5,812 nucleotides of DNA from Brachyspira pilosicoli (lineage in GTDB: Bacteria > Spirochaetota > Brachyspiria > Brachyspirales > Brachyspiraceae), in the NCBI RefSeq assembly GCF_019402445.1, contig NZ_SRZM01000290.1:1-5812 (forward strand), in the 5' to 3' direction. Positions within the stretch are counted from its first letter, which is position 1. Every line of letters begins with the position of its first letter. The notes under the pieces were generated by a model. It made no database searches and was not told the DNA's origin. It worked only from the letters and a program-made list of their open reading frames with translations. Positions 1 to 5,812 of the stretch are shown here, in pieces. The position numbers and the translations under genes were made by a program.

Positions 1-2061
1 TCTATGGTAAATTTCTCAAAAAATAATGATATTATTAATTTCCTTCAAAATACTAATGATGCTGTTTTAAGATCAAATGCTGAAGGGGCATTAAAATCTT
101 TTGCAGACAGCAAAAATTCTTTTTTGAATTTTATTATTGTAGATACAGCAGGTAATGCTATTTTAGATTCTTCTGGAGGAAGTTTATTAGGAGTATCAAT
201 CAATAAAGGAAATGAGGATTGGAAAATGTTTGAAGCTTCTGGATATAATTCTGGAGGAGAGAGCAGTATAGAAAAATCAATAATGACAGGACTTCCAACT
301 TATAGATTATGGCATGGTATAAAAGATAATAATGGCAATTTAATAGGAATATTAGTTGGTAATGTAAATTGGGCAGATTTTGTTGATAGATTTATCAGTA
401 ATTTTAGTATAGGTAATTCTGGTCAAATTGTTATTATAGATAAAGATAAAAAAATATTAGCTCATAAAGATAAAAATAAAATATTAACTACAGATAATTA
501 TCCGCCTTATGAAACAGTGATAAAAGATAAAAATGGAATCATTACATATAAAGATGGCAGAGAAGTATATTATATGTCATTTCATAATATAAAAAATAGT
601 AATTGGTATATTATAGTTTCTATGTCTAAGAGCGAGTTGTATGCTCCTTCTAAAAATATGGCTTTATACGCTATTATAACTGCTATTGTTGTTATAGTGG
701 TTTTAGTTTCTTTTGCTATTTTATTTACTAAGAGACTTATTTCTTATGTTAATGAGGCATTGAGGGTTGCTAGTATTATATCTGACGGAGATTTAACTTT
801 CAATATAGATGATAAATATTTAAATAGAAAAGATGAAATGGGTTATTTGATAAGAAGTTTTGACAATATAAGAAAATCAATGAAGAACATAATAGAAACA
901 GCTAACTCTAATATAGATTTAACTAAAAAAACAGCCTACTCACTTTCTTATGCCAACAAAGATTTATATAATAGAACAAATGAACAAATAGATTCTTTAA
1001 GCAAAACAGCTGAAGCTACAGAGGAAATATCAAGCACTATAGAAAAATCTGTAGAAAATGCTAATTTAATTAATAAGATGATGATAGAGTCTAGAGATGC
1101 AATAGAGAAAGCAGGAAGCATTATATCTGAAACTGCTAAAAATACTGAAGAGGCTTTTGAATATAGTAATAAAATTAGCGGATTAGTAAAGTTTATAGAA
1201 GACATTGCTTTTCAAACTAATATACTTGCTTTAAATGCTTCTGTAGAGGCAGCACGTGCTGGAGAGCAGGGAAGGGGATTTGCGGTTGTAGCTTCTGAAG
1301 TAAGAAATTTAGCACAGACTACACAAAGTTCAGTTAATAATATTACTTCATTTATTAACGGCAGTAATGAGAAAGTAAAAAACGCTACTAATTCTGCTAA
1401 TACTTCAAGAGAATTGTTTGCTGATATAGAAAATAAAATAAATGAAACTACAAAAGTAATAGAAGATATGGTTAATACTACAAATGAACAGATGGCTGGT
1501 ATTAATAATATCAATAATGCTGTTATAAATATGGATTCTAAGACTCAAGAAAATACTAGTTTGGTATATTCTATGCAGGAATCTTCTCAGGAACTTGAAA
1601 AACAAATGGAAGAGCTTTTTAATGCTATGAGCTTTTTTAAAGTTGGTCCTCGTAAATTAGAATGGACTAATGAATATTATACTTATAATAAAGTTATAGA
1701 TAATCAGCATAAACAAATTATAGAGTATGCTAATAAAGTACATCATGCTTTATATAATAATGATAAAAATGAGGTTGATGAAGCATTTAAAGGTGCTATA
1801 GAGTATACTAAATACCATTTCTCTGAAGAGCAAAAAATACAAATGCAAAATAAAGAACATTATCCAAAAATAAAAGAACATTTTGATGAACATAAGAAGT
1901 TTATTAAAGCTATAAATGAAGAATATGAGGCATTTAAAACTAGTTCCAATTGGAGAAAGATTGCAGAAAATTTCTCTAGTCTTTTAGGAAAACTTTTAAT
2001 AGAGCATATTGGTGTTTGGGATAAGGAGTTTGTTAAAACCGCTGATATAAAAGATTATTAA
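1..2061 (+). CDS. Methyl-accepting chemotaxis protein with C-terminal hemerythrin domain (5' partial)
   Basis: Membrane chemoreceptor that should signal to CheA/CheW. The frame is open to the left edge and no first membrane helix is present, so the true start lies upstream; the ATG at 4 is probably internal. Residues below count from that ATG. About 1-215 is a periplasmic Cache-like sensor, 218-242 a membrane helix, 243-300 a HAMP domain with a D277-E278-M279-G280 motif, and 300-543 the signalling coiled coil. The highly conserved tip is about 399-438, including [21 protein letters not shown]340/E341 resemble methylation sites. From about 553 a bacteriohemerythrin domain follows, with all seven expected di-iron ligands at the right spacing: H569, H605, E609, H626, H630, H668, D673. 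This domain suggests oxygen or redox sensing, as known for DcrH-type receptors. No CheR-tethering pentapeptide ends the protein. The periplasmic ligand is unknown. The stop overlaps the convergent gene's stop. Confidence 0.95.
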   Translation, partial: SMVNFSKNNDIINFLQNTNDAVLRSNAEGALKSFADSKNSFLNFIIVDTAGNAILDSSGGSLLGVSINKGNEDWKMFEASGYNSGGESSIEKSIMTGLPTYRLWHGIKDNNGNLIGILVGNVNWADFVDRFISNFSIGNSGQIVIIDKDKKILAHKDKNKILTTDNYPPYETVIKDKNGIITYKDGREVYYMSFHNIKNSNWYIIVSMSKSELYAPSKNMALYAIITAIVVIVVLVSFAILFTKRLISYVNEALRVASIISDGDLTFNIDDKYLNRKDEMGYLIRSFDNIRKSMKNIIETANSNIDLTKKTAYSLSYANKDLYNRTNEQIDSLSKTAEATEEISSTIEKSVENANLINKMMIESRDAIEKAGSIISETAKNTEEAFEYSNKISGLVKFIEDIAFQTNILALNASVEAARAGEQGRGFAVVASEVRNLAQTTQSSVNNITSFINGSNEKVKNATNSANTSRELFADIENKINETTKVIEDMVNTTNEQMAGINNINNAVINMDSKTQENTSLVYSMQESSQELEKQMEELFNAMSFFKVGPRKLEWTNEYYTYNKVIDNQHKQIIEYANKVHHALYNNDKNEVDEAFKGAIEYTKYHFSEEQKIQMQNKEHYPKIKEHFDEHKKFIKAINEEYEAFKTSSNWRKIAENFSSLLGKLLIEHIGVWDKEFVKTADIKDY

Positions 2062-2618
2062 TTATTCCAGTTTGAACCAAATGGGGAGCTTTCTATTAAT
2101 TTATTATAGAATAGCTCTCTTATTTTTTTTAAAAAGTTTTTTGTTTCTGTGCTTGAATAGTCTGCATAAGTCCAAGGAAGTTCGGTGTATCCTTTTTTCT
2201 TTTTGTATATTAGAGTTAAATCGGCAAATACTCCATCTTTTAAATATATTCTATGAGTAAAGTTCTTATTTGTTACTAATACAAAGTTTTCTAAAGTAAG
2301 TATTGCGGGGTCTATGTTTATTTTTCTGTTGTTACTACTGTCTAAATATTTTTTCTCTATTTCATCAGTAGTTTTTTTTACTTCTACTATATAATCTCTC
2401 TCTATCATATTTTCAAATACTATAAATCTTTTTTTTAAATCTTCTCCCATCTCATCAGCATAATAAATAGAATGAGAAAATAAATATTCCTCTCCAATTA
2501 TCTTAGTATTTCCAAAATTATTTGTTAATTCATTTAAAGTATTATTGTATATTTCATTTTCATGATACATTAAAGCAATAATGAGTACTGCTTTTGATTG
2601 TTTAATAGACTTACTCAT
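2058..2618 (-). CDS. DUF4416 family protein
   Basis: A 186-residue cytosolic protein with no signal peptide or membrane segment. It resembles the DUF4416 family, whose function is unknown. Family-like features in order are a hydrophobic beta strand near the N terminus (V11-M17), SIYYADEMG at 50-58, a helix with K62-K63-R64-F65, [10 protein letters not shown] at 98-107, a strand with T121-H122-R123-I124, and LPWTYADY at 147-154. The many conserved charged and aromatic residues suggest a folded enzyme or binding protein, but no catalytic motif that I know is present. The ATG at 2618 is the only start giving the full family length. No Shine-Dalgarno lies before it, and a predicted -10 sits 7 nt upstream, so the message may be leaderless. 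The stop overlaps that of the convergent chemoreceptor. The family call comes from remembered motifs. Confidence 0.87.
   Translation of the reverse strand: MSKSIKQSKAVLIIALMYHENEIYNNTLNELTNNFGNTKIIGEEYLFSHSIYYADEMGEDLKKRFIVFENMIERDYIVEVKKTTDEIEKKYLDSSNNRKINIDPAILTLENFVLVTNKNFTHRIYLKDGVFADLTLIYKKKKGYTELPWTYADYSSTETKNFLKKIRELFYNKLIESSPFGSNWNN
2083..2130 (+). terminator. Intrinsic terminator for the chemoreceptor gene, inside the convergent CDS
   Basis: A 5' arm at 2083-2096 (GGGGAGCTTTCTAT) pairs with a 3' arm at 2106-2120 (ATAGAATAGCTCTCT), with one bulged T at 2112, a few G-T pairs and a 9-nt loop. Eight T follow at 2123-2130. This is the classical intrinsic terminator layout for plus-strand transcription, 22 nt after the receptor stop. 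It lies entirely within codons of the minus-strand DUF4416 gene. In the minus direction no T-run follows the hairpin, so it should work one way only. The pairing is seen directly; termination is inferred. Confidence 0.8.
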
Positions 2619-2624
2619 TTTAGT

Positions 2625-2653
2625 ATGATATATTAATTTTATTTTATGTTCAA
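2625..2653 (-). promoter_or_regulatory. Predicted sigma70-like promoter for the DUF4416 gene
   Basis: Read on the minus strand, TTGAAC (2653-2648) is followed by a 17-bp spacer and TATCAT (2630-2625). The expected transcription start, about 7 nt downstream, falls on the A of the ATG at 2618, which would make the mRNA leaderless. That agrees with the missing Shine-Dalgarno. In sequence this AT-rich, box matches can arise by chance. Confidence 0.5.
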
Positions 2654-2661
2654 TAGGTATA

Positions 2662-2690
2662 TGGACATAATTTTAATAATAATATATTAT
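2662..2690 (+). promoter_or_regulatory. Predicted sigma70-like promoter for the small exported protein
   Basis: TGGACA (2662-2667), a 17-bp spacer and TATTAT (2685-2690) each differ from consensus by one base. The predicted start near 2697 leaves a leader of about 14 nt that just includes the ribosome binding site at 2699-2704. The -35 lies 8 bp from the -35 of the divergent DUF4416 promoter. Confidence 0.55.
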
Positions 2691-2692
2691 TA
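2677..2692. repeat. Perfect 16-bp palindrome over the -10 region
   Basis: TAATAATATATTATTA is a perfect inverted repeat with its centre between 2684 and 2685. It covers the predicted -10 of the small gene's promoter, where an operator could sit. It is composed only of A and T, so chance or simple melting function is equally possible. Confidence 0.4.
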
Positions 2693-2698
2693 GGCTTG

Positions 2699-2704
2699 AA
2701 GAGG
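2699..2704 (+). promoter_or_regulatory. Ribosome binding site fixing the start at 2711
   Basis: AAGAGG lies 6 nt before the ATG at 2711. The frame is open from a TTG at 2696, but that TTG would overlap this site and has no site of its own. The ATG at 2711 is therefore the likely start. Confidence 0.7.
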
Positions 2705-2710
2705 GTATTT

Positions 2711-3013
2711 ATGAATAATAATTTTTTAAAGAGTATATCTATTATTTCTCTATTATTTATTATGCTTTTTGCTAAGAAACAAGTTATAACAGGAGAAGTA
2801 AGAGTAGTAGGCACCTATCTTTTTCCAAATGTAGTTATATCTGAAAACAATATAGATTATTATTTTGATAAGGATTTTTTTGAAGAGTATTCTAAATATC
2901 AAGGTAAAGTTATTAGTGTAGAGGCTAAAGTAAAAAAAGAAAAACTTTGGCTTGCCGACAAAAGTAAATCTTTTGACAGATATACAATAAAATGGGTTAA
3001 AAAAATTGAATAG
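2711..3013 (+). CDS. Small exported protein of unknown function
   Basis: A 100-residue protein with an N-terminal hydrophobic segment (about residues 5-21) after N2-N4 and K7, which looks like a signal peptide with possible cleavage after A21. It has no lipobox cysteine, so it is not an obvious lipoprotein, and an uncleaved N-terminal anchor is also possible. The mature part of about 79 residues alternates hydrophobic and polar residues (ITGEVRVVG at 26-34, then strands around V41-I43 and VISVEAKV) and ends in Lys-rich strands. This suggests a small beta-barrel, perhaps an OB-like fold. I do not recognise a named family. The alternative TTG start at 2696 would add five residues but lies on the ribosome binding site. 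It is transcribed alone, between its own promoter and a terminator that begins at its stop codon, so it is probably not part of the rpmH operon. Confidence 0.75.
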   Translation: MNNNFLKSISIISLLFIMLFAKKQVITGEVRVVGTYLFPNVVISENNIDYYFDKDFFEEYSKYQGKVISVEAKVKKEKLWLADKSKSFDRYTIKWVKKIE

Positions 3014-3034
3014 AAATATATGTTTCTATTTTTT
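3009..3034 (+). terminator. Hairpin terminator overlapping the stop of the small exported gene
   Basis: AATAGAAA (3009-3016) and TTTCTATT (3023-3030) form a perfect 8-bp stem with a 6-nt loop. The end of the 3' arm runs into a T tract (3029-3034). The stem is AT-rich and so weak, but its position between this gene and the next promoter fits a terminator. The TAG stop (3011-3013) lies in the 5' arm. Confidence 0.6.
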
Positions 3035-3061
3035 ATTGTATTATGATAAATGTTTTTATAC

Positions 3062-3090
3062 TTGACAAAAAAAGAATTATGAAGTATATT
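3062..3090 (+). promoter_or_regulatory. Predicted sigma70-like promoter of the rpmH operon
   Basis: A perfect TTGACA -35 (3062-3067), a 17-bp spacer and TATATT (3085-3090) form the best promoter match in the window. The start should fall near 3097, giving a leader of about 65 nt before rpmH. A TATAAT at 3098-3103 lacks a matching -35. The strength fits a ribosomal protein gene. Confidence 0.7.
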
Positions 3091-3119
3091 TAAGTATTAT
3101 AATTTAAATTTGCTATTAA

Positions 3120-3133
3120 CTTAATAAATTAAG
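3120..3133 (+). repeat. Small inverted repeat in the rpmH leader
   Basis: CTTAAT and ATTAAG flank AA, so a short stem with a 4-nt loop (CTTAA, TAAA, TTAAG) can form in the predicted leader, 18 nt before the ribosome binding site. It is weak and AT-only apart from one G-C pair, so it may be chance. It does not resemble any leader structure I know. Confidence 0.25.
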
Positions 3134-3161
3134 ATAAATATAATCTTTTGAAGGAGAAAAA

Positions 3162-3305
3162 ATGAAACGTACTTATCAGCCAAGTAAGTTGCGTCGTGCT
3201 AGGAAATTTGGTTTTTTTAAACGTATGGCAACAAAGCACGGTAGAGATGTATTAAAACGTAGAAGAAGAAAGGGTAGATATCGTTTAACTTCTGCCGATG
3301 AGTGA
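3162..3305 (+). CDS. rpmH: 50S ribosomal protein L34
   Basis: A 47-residue, very basic protein of the large ribosomal subunit, where L34 binds 23S rRNA. The family signature is clear: it begins [12 protein letters not shown] and continues with [20 protein letters not shown] and KGRYRLT, close to the usual 44-47 residues. The ribosome binding site AAGGAG (3151-3156) lies 5 nt before the ATG. Six of its twelve Arg codons are CGT (R3, R11, R12, R21, R33, R41), while neighbouring genes use almost only AGA; this fits codon selection in a highly expressed gene. Its last 8 nt overlap the start of rnpA, so the two are probably translationally coupled. It is first in the rpmH-rnpA-yidD-yidC operon, behind a strong predicted promoter. 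Confidence 0.98.
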   Translation: MKRTYQPSKLRRARKFGFFKRMATKHGRDVLKRRRRKGRYRLTSADE

Positions 3306-3714
3306 TGTTAATCAATCATTAAATGGTAATACTAATCTGATTAATGATCGGGAAAATAATAAGAGAGTATCATTTAAATTATATCGTAAAGAAAAGCTTA
3401 AAAGTAAAAAAGATATAATTTGCTTTTTTAAAAAAAATGATAATTCTAATTTGCTAAAGTATAGTAATTATTTTTTTACTATACTTGCTTTGCAAAATAA
3501 TCGTTCATATTCTAGGTTTGTTGTAACAATAAAAAAAAATAAAACTAATGCCGTAAAAAGAAATAGAGCGAAAAGAATTGTCAGAGAAATCTATAGAGTA
3601 GAAAAAAATAATATACCTACAGGGTATGATTATTTTATCATTATTAATAGATATATTTCCCGTTCATTTTTGGATTACAAAAAAGAGTTAATGAAGTTGT
3701 TTAATAGGATTTGA
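3298..3714 (+). CDS. rnpA: Ribonuclease P protein component
   Basis: Protein subunit of RNase P. It binds the catalytic RNA and helps it remove the 5' leader of precursor tRNAs. The protein has 138 residues; most relatives have about 110-125. Residues 25-45 match the usual N-terminal strand and helix of the fold, 73-79 hold the FVVTIKK strand, and 84-100 carry the RNR signature ([17 protein letters not shown]). About 22 Asn-rich residues precede the conserved core. The ATG at 3298 lies inside the end of rpmH in another frame, and no other start exists in frame before the core, so the extension appears genuine. No good Shine-Dalgarno precedes it, so translation probably depends on ribosomes finishing rpmH. 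The gene contains an A8 run (3430-3437) and an A9 run (3531-3539), both in frame. Confidence 0.95.
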   Translation: MSDVNQSLNGNTNLINDRENNKRVSFKLYRKEKLKSKKDIICFFKKNDNSNLLKYSNYFFTILALQNNRSYSRFVVTIKKNKTNAVKRNRAKRIVREIYRVEKNNIPTGYDYFIIINRYISRSFLDYKKELMKLFNRI

Positions 3715-3729
3715 TGGATTTAGTTTTTT

Positions 3730-3942
3730 ATGCTTAAGAAAATATTATTGTTTTTAATTTTTATATATCAAAAAGCAATATCACCGTATCTTAAGCCTTC
3801 TTGTAGGTATATTCCTTCTTGCTCTGAATATGCTAAAGAGGCTGTTATTAAATATGGTGCTTTTAAAGGCAGTTTTCTCGCTGTAGCAAGAGTACTTAGA
3901 TGTAATCCGCTTGCTAAAAAAATATATGATCCTGTTCCATAA
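3730..3942 (+). CDS. yidD: Membrane protein insertion efficiency factor YidD
   Basis: A 70-residue protein of the YidD (UPF0161) family, thought to lie at the inner face of the cytoplasmic membrane and to assist YidC/Sec-dependent insertion. Visible family features are a hydrophobic, amphipathic N terminus (ILLFLIFIYQKAISP at 5-19), the conserved cysteines C25, C31 and C58 (in PSCRYIPSCSEYA and RCNP), and the C-terminal YDPVP. The usual glycine pair before YDPVP is replaced by KI (K64-I65), a minor variation. An in-frame TAG at 3721 leaves the ATG at 3730 as the only start; its ribosome binding site is poor (GGA at 3716-3718). It starts 15 nt after rnpA and ends 26 nt before yidC, as in many bacteria. 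Confidence 0.96.
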   Translation: MLKKILLFLIFIYQKAISPYLKPSCRYIPSCSEYAKEAVIKYGAFKGSFLAVARVLRCNPLAKKIYDPVP

Positions 3943-3950
3943 TTATTTTT

Positions 3951-3956
3951 AAGGAG
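3951..3956 (+). promoter_or_regulatory. Ribosome binding site of yidC with long spacing
   Basis: AAGGAG is a strong Shine-Dalgarno, but 12 nt separate it from the ATG at 3969, against 5 nt for rpmH. The TTG at 3962 is not in the yidC frame, so it cannot be a nearer start. The T-rich spacer may lower or tune translation. Confidence 0.6.
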
Positions 3957-3968
3957 CTTTTTTGTTTT

Positions 3969-5812
3969 ATGAGTAATAACAAGAGAATGATTTTAGCCGT
4001 TGCACTTTCTGGAGTAATCTTGTTTGCATACATGTTCTATCAGGCTAAAACAATTAAACCTGTAGCAAATCAAAATAATATACAAACTAATAATATAAAT
4101 ACAAATCAGAATAATACTGAAAATCAAAACGTGTTGTTAAATACTTCACAAATACAAAAAGTTGATTATACAACTAATGAAAATATGTTAGCTACTAATG
4201 ATACTACTGAAACATTAGAAAATGATTATGTTATAGCTACATTTAAAAATGGTTCTTTATTTTCATATAAACTTAAAAATTATTATAAACAAGATTCTGA
4301 GATAACTAATGAAATAGTTGATATGGTAGAACAAGTTTATGAAGGTATATATCCTTTCACTTTAACTTTTCAAAATCTATCAAACTCTATAGCTTTACCT
4401 AATATCTTTAATTATTATTCTGTAAAAGAAAATAATGCTATTACATATGTGGCAGATGCTTCTATAGAAGGCAATCCTATAAGAATAAAAAAGACTTTTG
4501 CTTTTGGTGAAGACCCTTATCAATTAACAAATACTGTAACTATAGAAAATCTTAGTGAAAAAGATTTATCTATGTATTATTCTTATTTCTTAGGTACAGG
4601 TATTGGACCTTATAGAACTGAGAAAAACTCTGTGAGAGAAGATGCTACAAAGGCACAATATTTGATAAAGGGCAATGGTAAATCAAAAGTTCTTCTTACC
4701 GGGGATATAGTTAAAGAAAATATATTATCAAAATTATTTGGTTTTGGTAATGGTGCTAAAACTAATAATGTTAGATACAACATCTATGAAGGTCAAGATA
4801 AATGGGTGGCTTTAAATAATAGATATTTTGCTATTATTTCTAGTCCTGCACAGTCTAATGCAAAATTTGAGACTATGACTTTTTCTAGACCTGTTACCAA
4901 TGAATATAGAAATGATTTCCATATTGCTAATTTAATATCTGAGCATAATATAAAATCTGGTTCTTCTGTTGTAGATACTTATTCTGTTTATATAGGACCA
5001 AAGGTAAGAAGAATATTCTCTAAATATTATCTTGAAGAGTCTTATGAATCAATATTTCAAGAATCTTTCTTAGGACTTAACTTAAGACCTTTAACTTATA
5101 TATTAGATATTATTTTGAATGCTTTATATGGATTTACAAAAAGTTATGCTTGGGCAATTATATTATTTACTTTAATATTTAAAATTGTTACTTATCCACT
5201 TAACCATGCTTCATACAAATCCATGAGGAAGATGCAGTTGGTTAATCCTAAAATAGAACGTATTAGAGAGCAGTATAAAGATAATCCTGAAAAATTAAAT
5301 GCTGAAATTATGAATATATATAAAAAGGAAAAAATTAATCCTTTAGGCGGATGTTTGCCTATGCTTTTACCTTTCCCTCTTCTTATAGCATTTTTCTATT
5401 TGATGCAGTCTATGGTAGAGCTTAGAAACACTCCTTTCCTATGGATTACAGATTTATCTTCTCCAGATAAGTTATTTGTATTTCCAGCAGCTATACCTAT
5501 TTTAGGCGGTTTTAATTTCAATTTATTCCCTATACTTATGGCTATTACAAGTTATGTTAGTATGAAGATACAGCCTTCTTCTTCAGCAGGTGCTGCAGGC
5601 GGACAAGCTGCTATGCAGATGAAAATGATGACTACTATATTCCCACTTATGATGCTTCTTATGTTCTATAACTTTGCTAGTGGTTTGGCTTTATATTGGA
5701 CTGCACAAAACGTATTTGGTGTAATTCAGCAATTTATAACTTCAAAACTTTTAAATAAAAATGATTCTAATAATAATAATGAAACTGTTATTGAGAATAA
5801 ATATACTAAAAA
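3969..5812 (+). CDS. yidC: Membrane protein insertase YidC/Oxa1 family (3' partial)
   Basis: Inserts and folds proteins in the cytoplasmic membrane, alone or with SecYEG. The frame runs open from the ATG at 3969 to the right edge (614 codons), so the stop is missing; E. coli YidC has 548 residues. Residues 7-24 form the first membrane helix. About 26-85 is an Asn/Gln/Thr-rich linker, and about 86-375 the periplasmic beta domain typical of bacteria with an outer membrane. From about 376 the conserved insertase core begins: helices near 392-410, 462-482, 515-535, 556-575 and 577-592, with the cytoplasmic hairpin (MRKMQLVNPKI onward) after the first. Motifs include NPLGGCLPMLLPFP and SGLALYW. 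K405 stands where E. coli has the groove arginine (R366), keeping the positive charge. After about 597 an Asn-rich tail starts. It is last of the four genes seen; khpB/jag or mnmE often follow elsewhere. Confidence 0.96.
   Translation, partial: MSNNKRMILAVALSGVILFAYMFYQAKTIKPVANQNNIQTNNINTNQNNTENQNVLLNTSQIQKVDYTTNENMLATNDTTETLENDYVIATFKNGSLFSYKLKNYYKQDSEITNEIVDMVEQVYEGIYPFTLTFQNLSNSIALPNIFNYYSVKENNAITYVADASIEGNPIRIKKTFAFGEDPYQLTNTVTIENLSEKDLSMYYSYFLGTGIGPYRTEKNSVREDATKAQYLIKGNGKSKVLLTGDIVKENILSKLFGFGNGAKTNNVRYNIYEGQDKWVALNNRYFAIISSPAQSNAKFETMTFSRPVTNEYRNDFHIANLISEHNIKSGSSVVDTYSVYIGPKVRRIFSKYYLEESYESIFQESFLGLNLRPLTYILDIILNALYGFTKSYAWAIILFTLIFKIVTYPLNHASYKSMRKMQLVNPKIERIREQYKDNPEKLNAEIMNIYKKEKINPLGGCLPMLLPFPLLIAFFYLMQSMVELRNTPFLWITDLSSPDKLFVFPAAIPILGGFNFNLFPILMAITSYVSMKIQPSSSAGAAGGQAAMQMKMMTTIFPLMMLLMFYNFASGLALYWTAQNVFGVIQQFITSKLLNKNDSNNNNETVIENKYTK

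Noticed and set aside
948..1605. Three minus-strand open frames opposite the chemoreceptor (948-1205, 1212-1514, 1405-1605)
   Set aside because: They lie opposite the most conserved receptor region, overlap each other, are hydrophobic low-complexity translations typical of antisense frames, and have no recognisable domain.
2072..2260. Plus-strand open frame of 62 residues
   Set aside because: It is antisense to the DUF4416 3' end, includes the terminator hairpin, and looks like a shadow frame.
3009..3034. Possible bidirectional use of the terminator after the small gene
   Set aside because: The minus-strand reading also has a T-run, but no minus-strand gene enters from the right, so there is nothing to terminate.
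3714..3737. Seven-codon frame (ATG at 3714) overlapping the rnpA stop as TGATG and ending just inside yidD
   Set aside because: It could relay ribosomes from rnpA to yidD, but a frame this short is expected by chance and nothing else supports it.
5192..5200. TTATCCACT, one base from a DnaA box
   Set aside because: It is a single near-match in conserved YidC codons (Tyr-Pro-Leu), with no cluster of boxes or unwinding element around it.
1..5812. Search for CRISPR repeats, insertion sequences, tRNA genes or phage genes
   Set aside because: No regularly spaced repeats, transposase or integrase motifs, tRNA cloverleaf or phage proteins were seen by eye.

Overview
The window is strongly AT-rich and holds seven protein genes with short gaps: six on the plus strand and one on the minus strand. 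Several traits suggest an anaerobic, host-associated spirochaete of the Brachyspira type. These are the heavy use of A/T-ending codons, the very Asn/Lys/Ile-rich proteins, a Cache-type chemoreceptor ending in a hemerythrin domain, a DUF4416 protein (a family I associate with spirochaetes and deltaproteobacteria), and a full-length YidC with a large periplasmic domain, as in bacteria with an outer membrane. The genus is inferred from protein flavour, not from an alignment.

Left part (1-2700): a methyl-accepting chemotaxis protein enters from beyond the left edge, lacking its N-terminal membrane segment here, and ends at 2061. It carries a complete oxygen-binding type hemerythrin domain after its signalling hairpin. 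A convergent DUF4416 gene (2058-2618, minus) shares the TTAA at the junction, so the stop codons overlap. The receptor's apparent intrinsic terminator (2083-2130) lies inside the 3' coding end of DUF4416. A short divergent intergenic region (2619-2710) holds two back-to-back sigma70-like promoters: one for DUF4416, with almost no leader, and one for a small exported protein (2711-3013).

Right part (3014-5812): after a hairpin terminator at the end of the small gene and a good promoter (TTGACA, 17 bp, TATATT), the conserved cluster rpmH - rnpA - yidD - yidC begins. It encodes ribosomal protein L34, the RNase P protein, the small membrane insertion factor YidD and the membrane insertase YidC (cut by the right edge). 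rpmH and rnpA overlap by 8 nt, and RnpA has an N-terminal extension of about 22 residues. In many bacteria dnaA lies just upstream of rpmH. Here that place is taken by a small exported protein and chemoreceptor genes, so the cluster is not in its classical dnaA setting, at least on this side.

No tRNA, rRNA, CRISPR array, insertion sequence or mobile element is visible, and no gene-free stretch exceeds 150 bases. I see no new multi-gene system. The most interesting items are the hemerythrin chemoreceptor, the terminator embedded in a neighbour's coding sequence, and the compact divergent promoter region with a possible leaderless mRNA.
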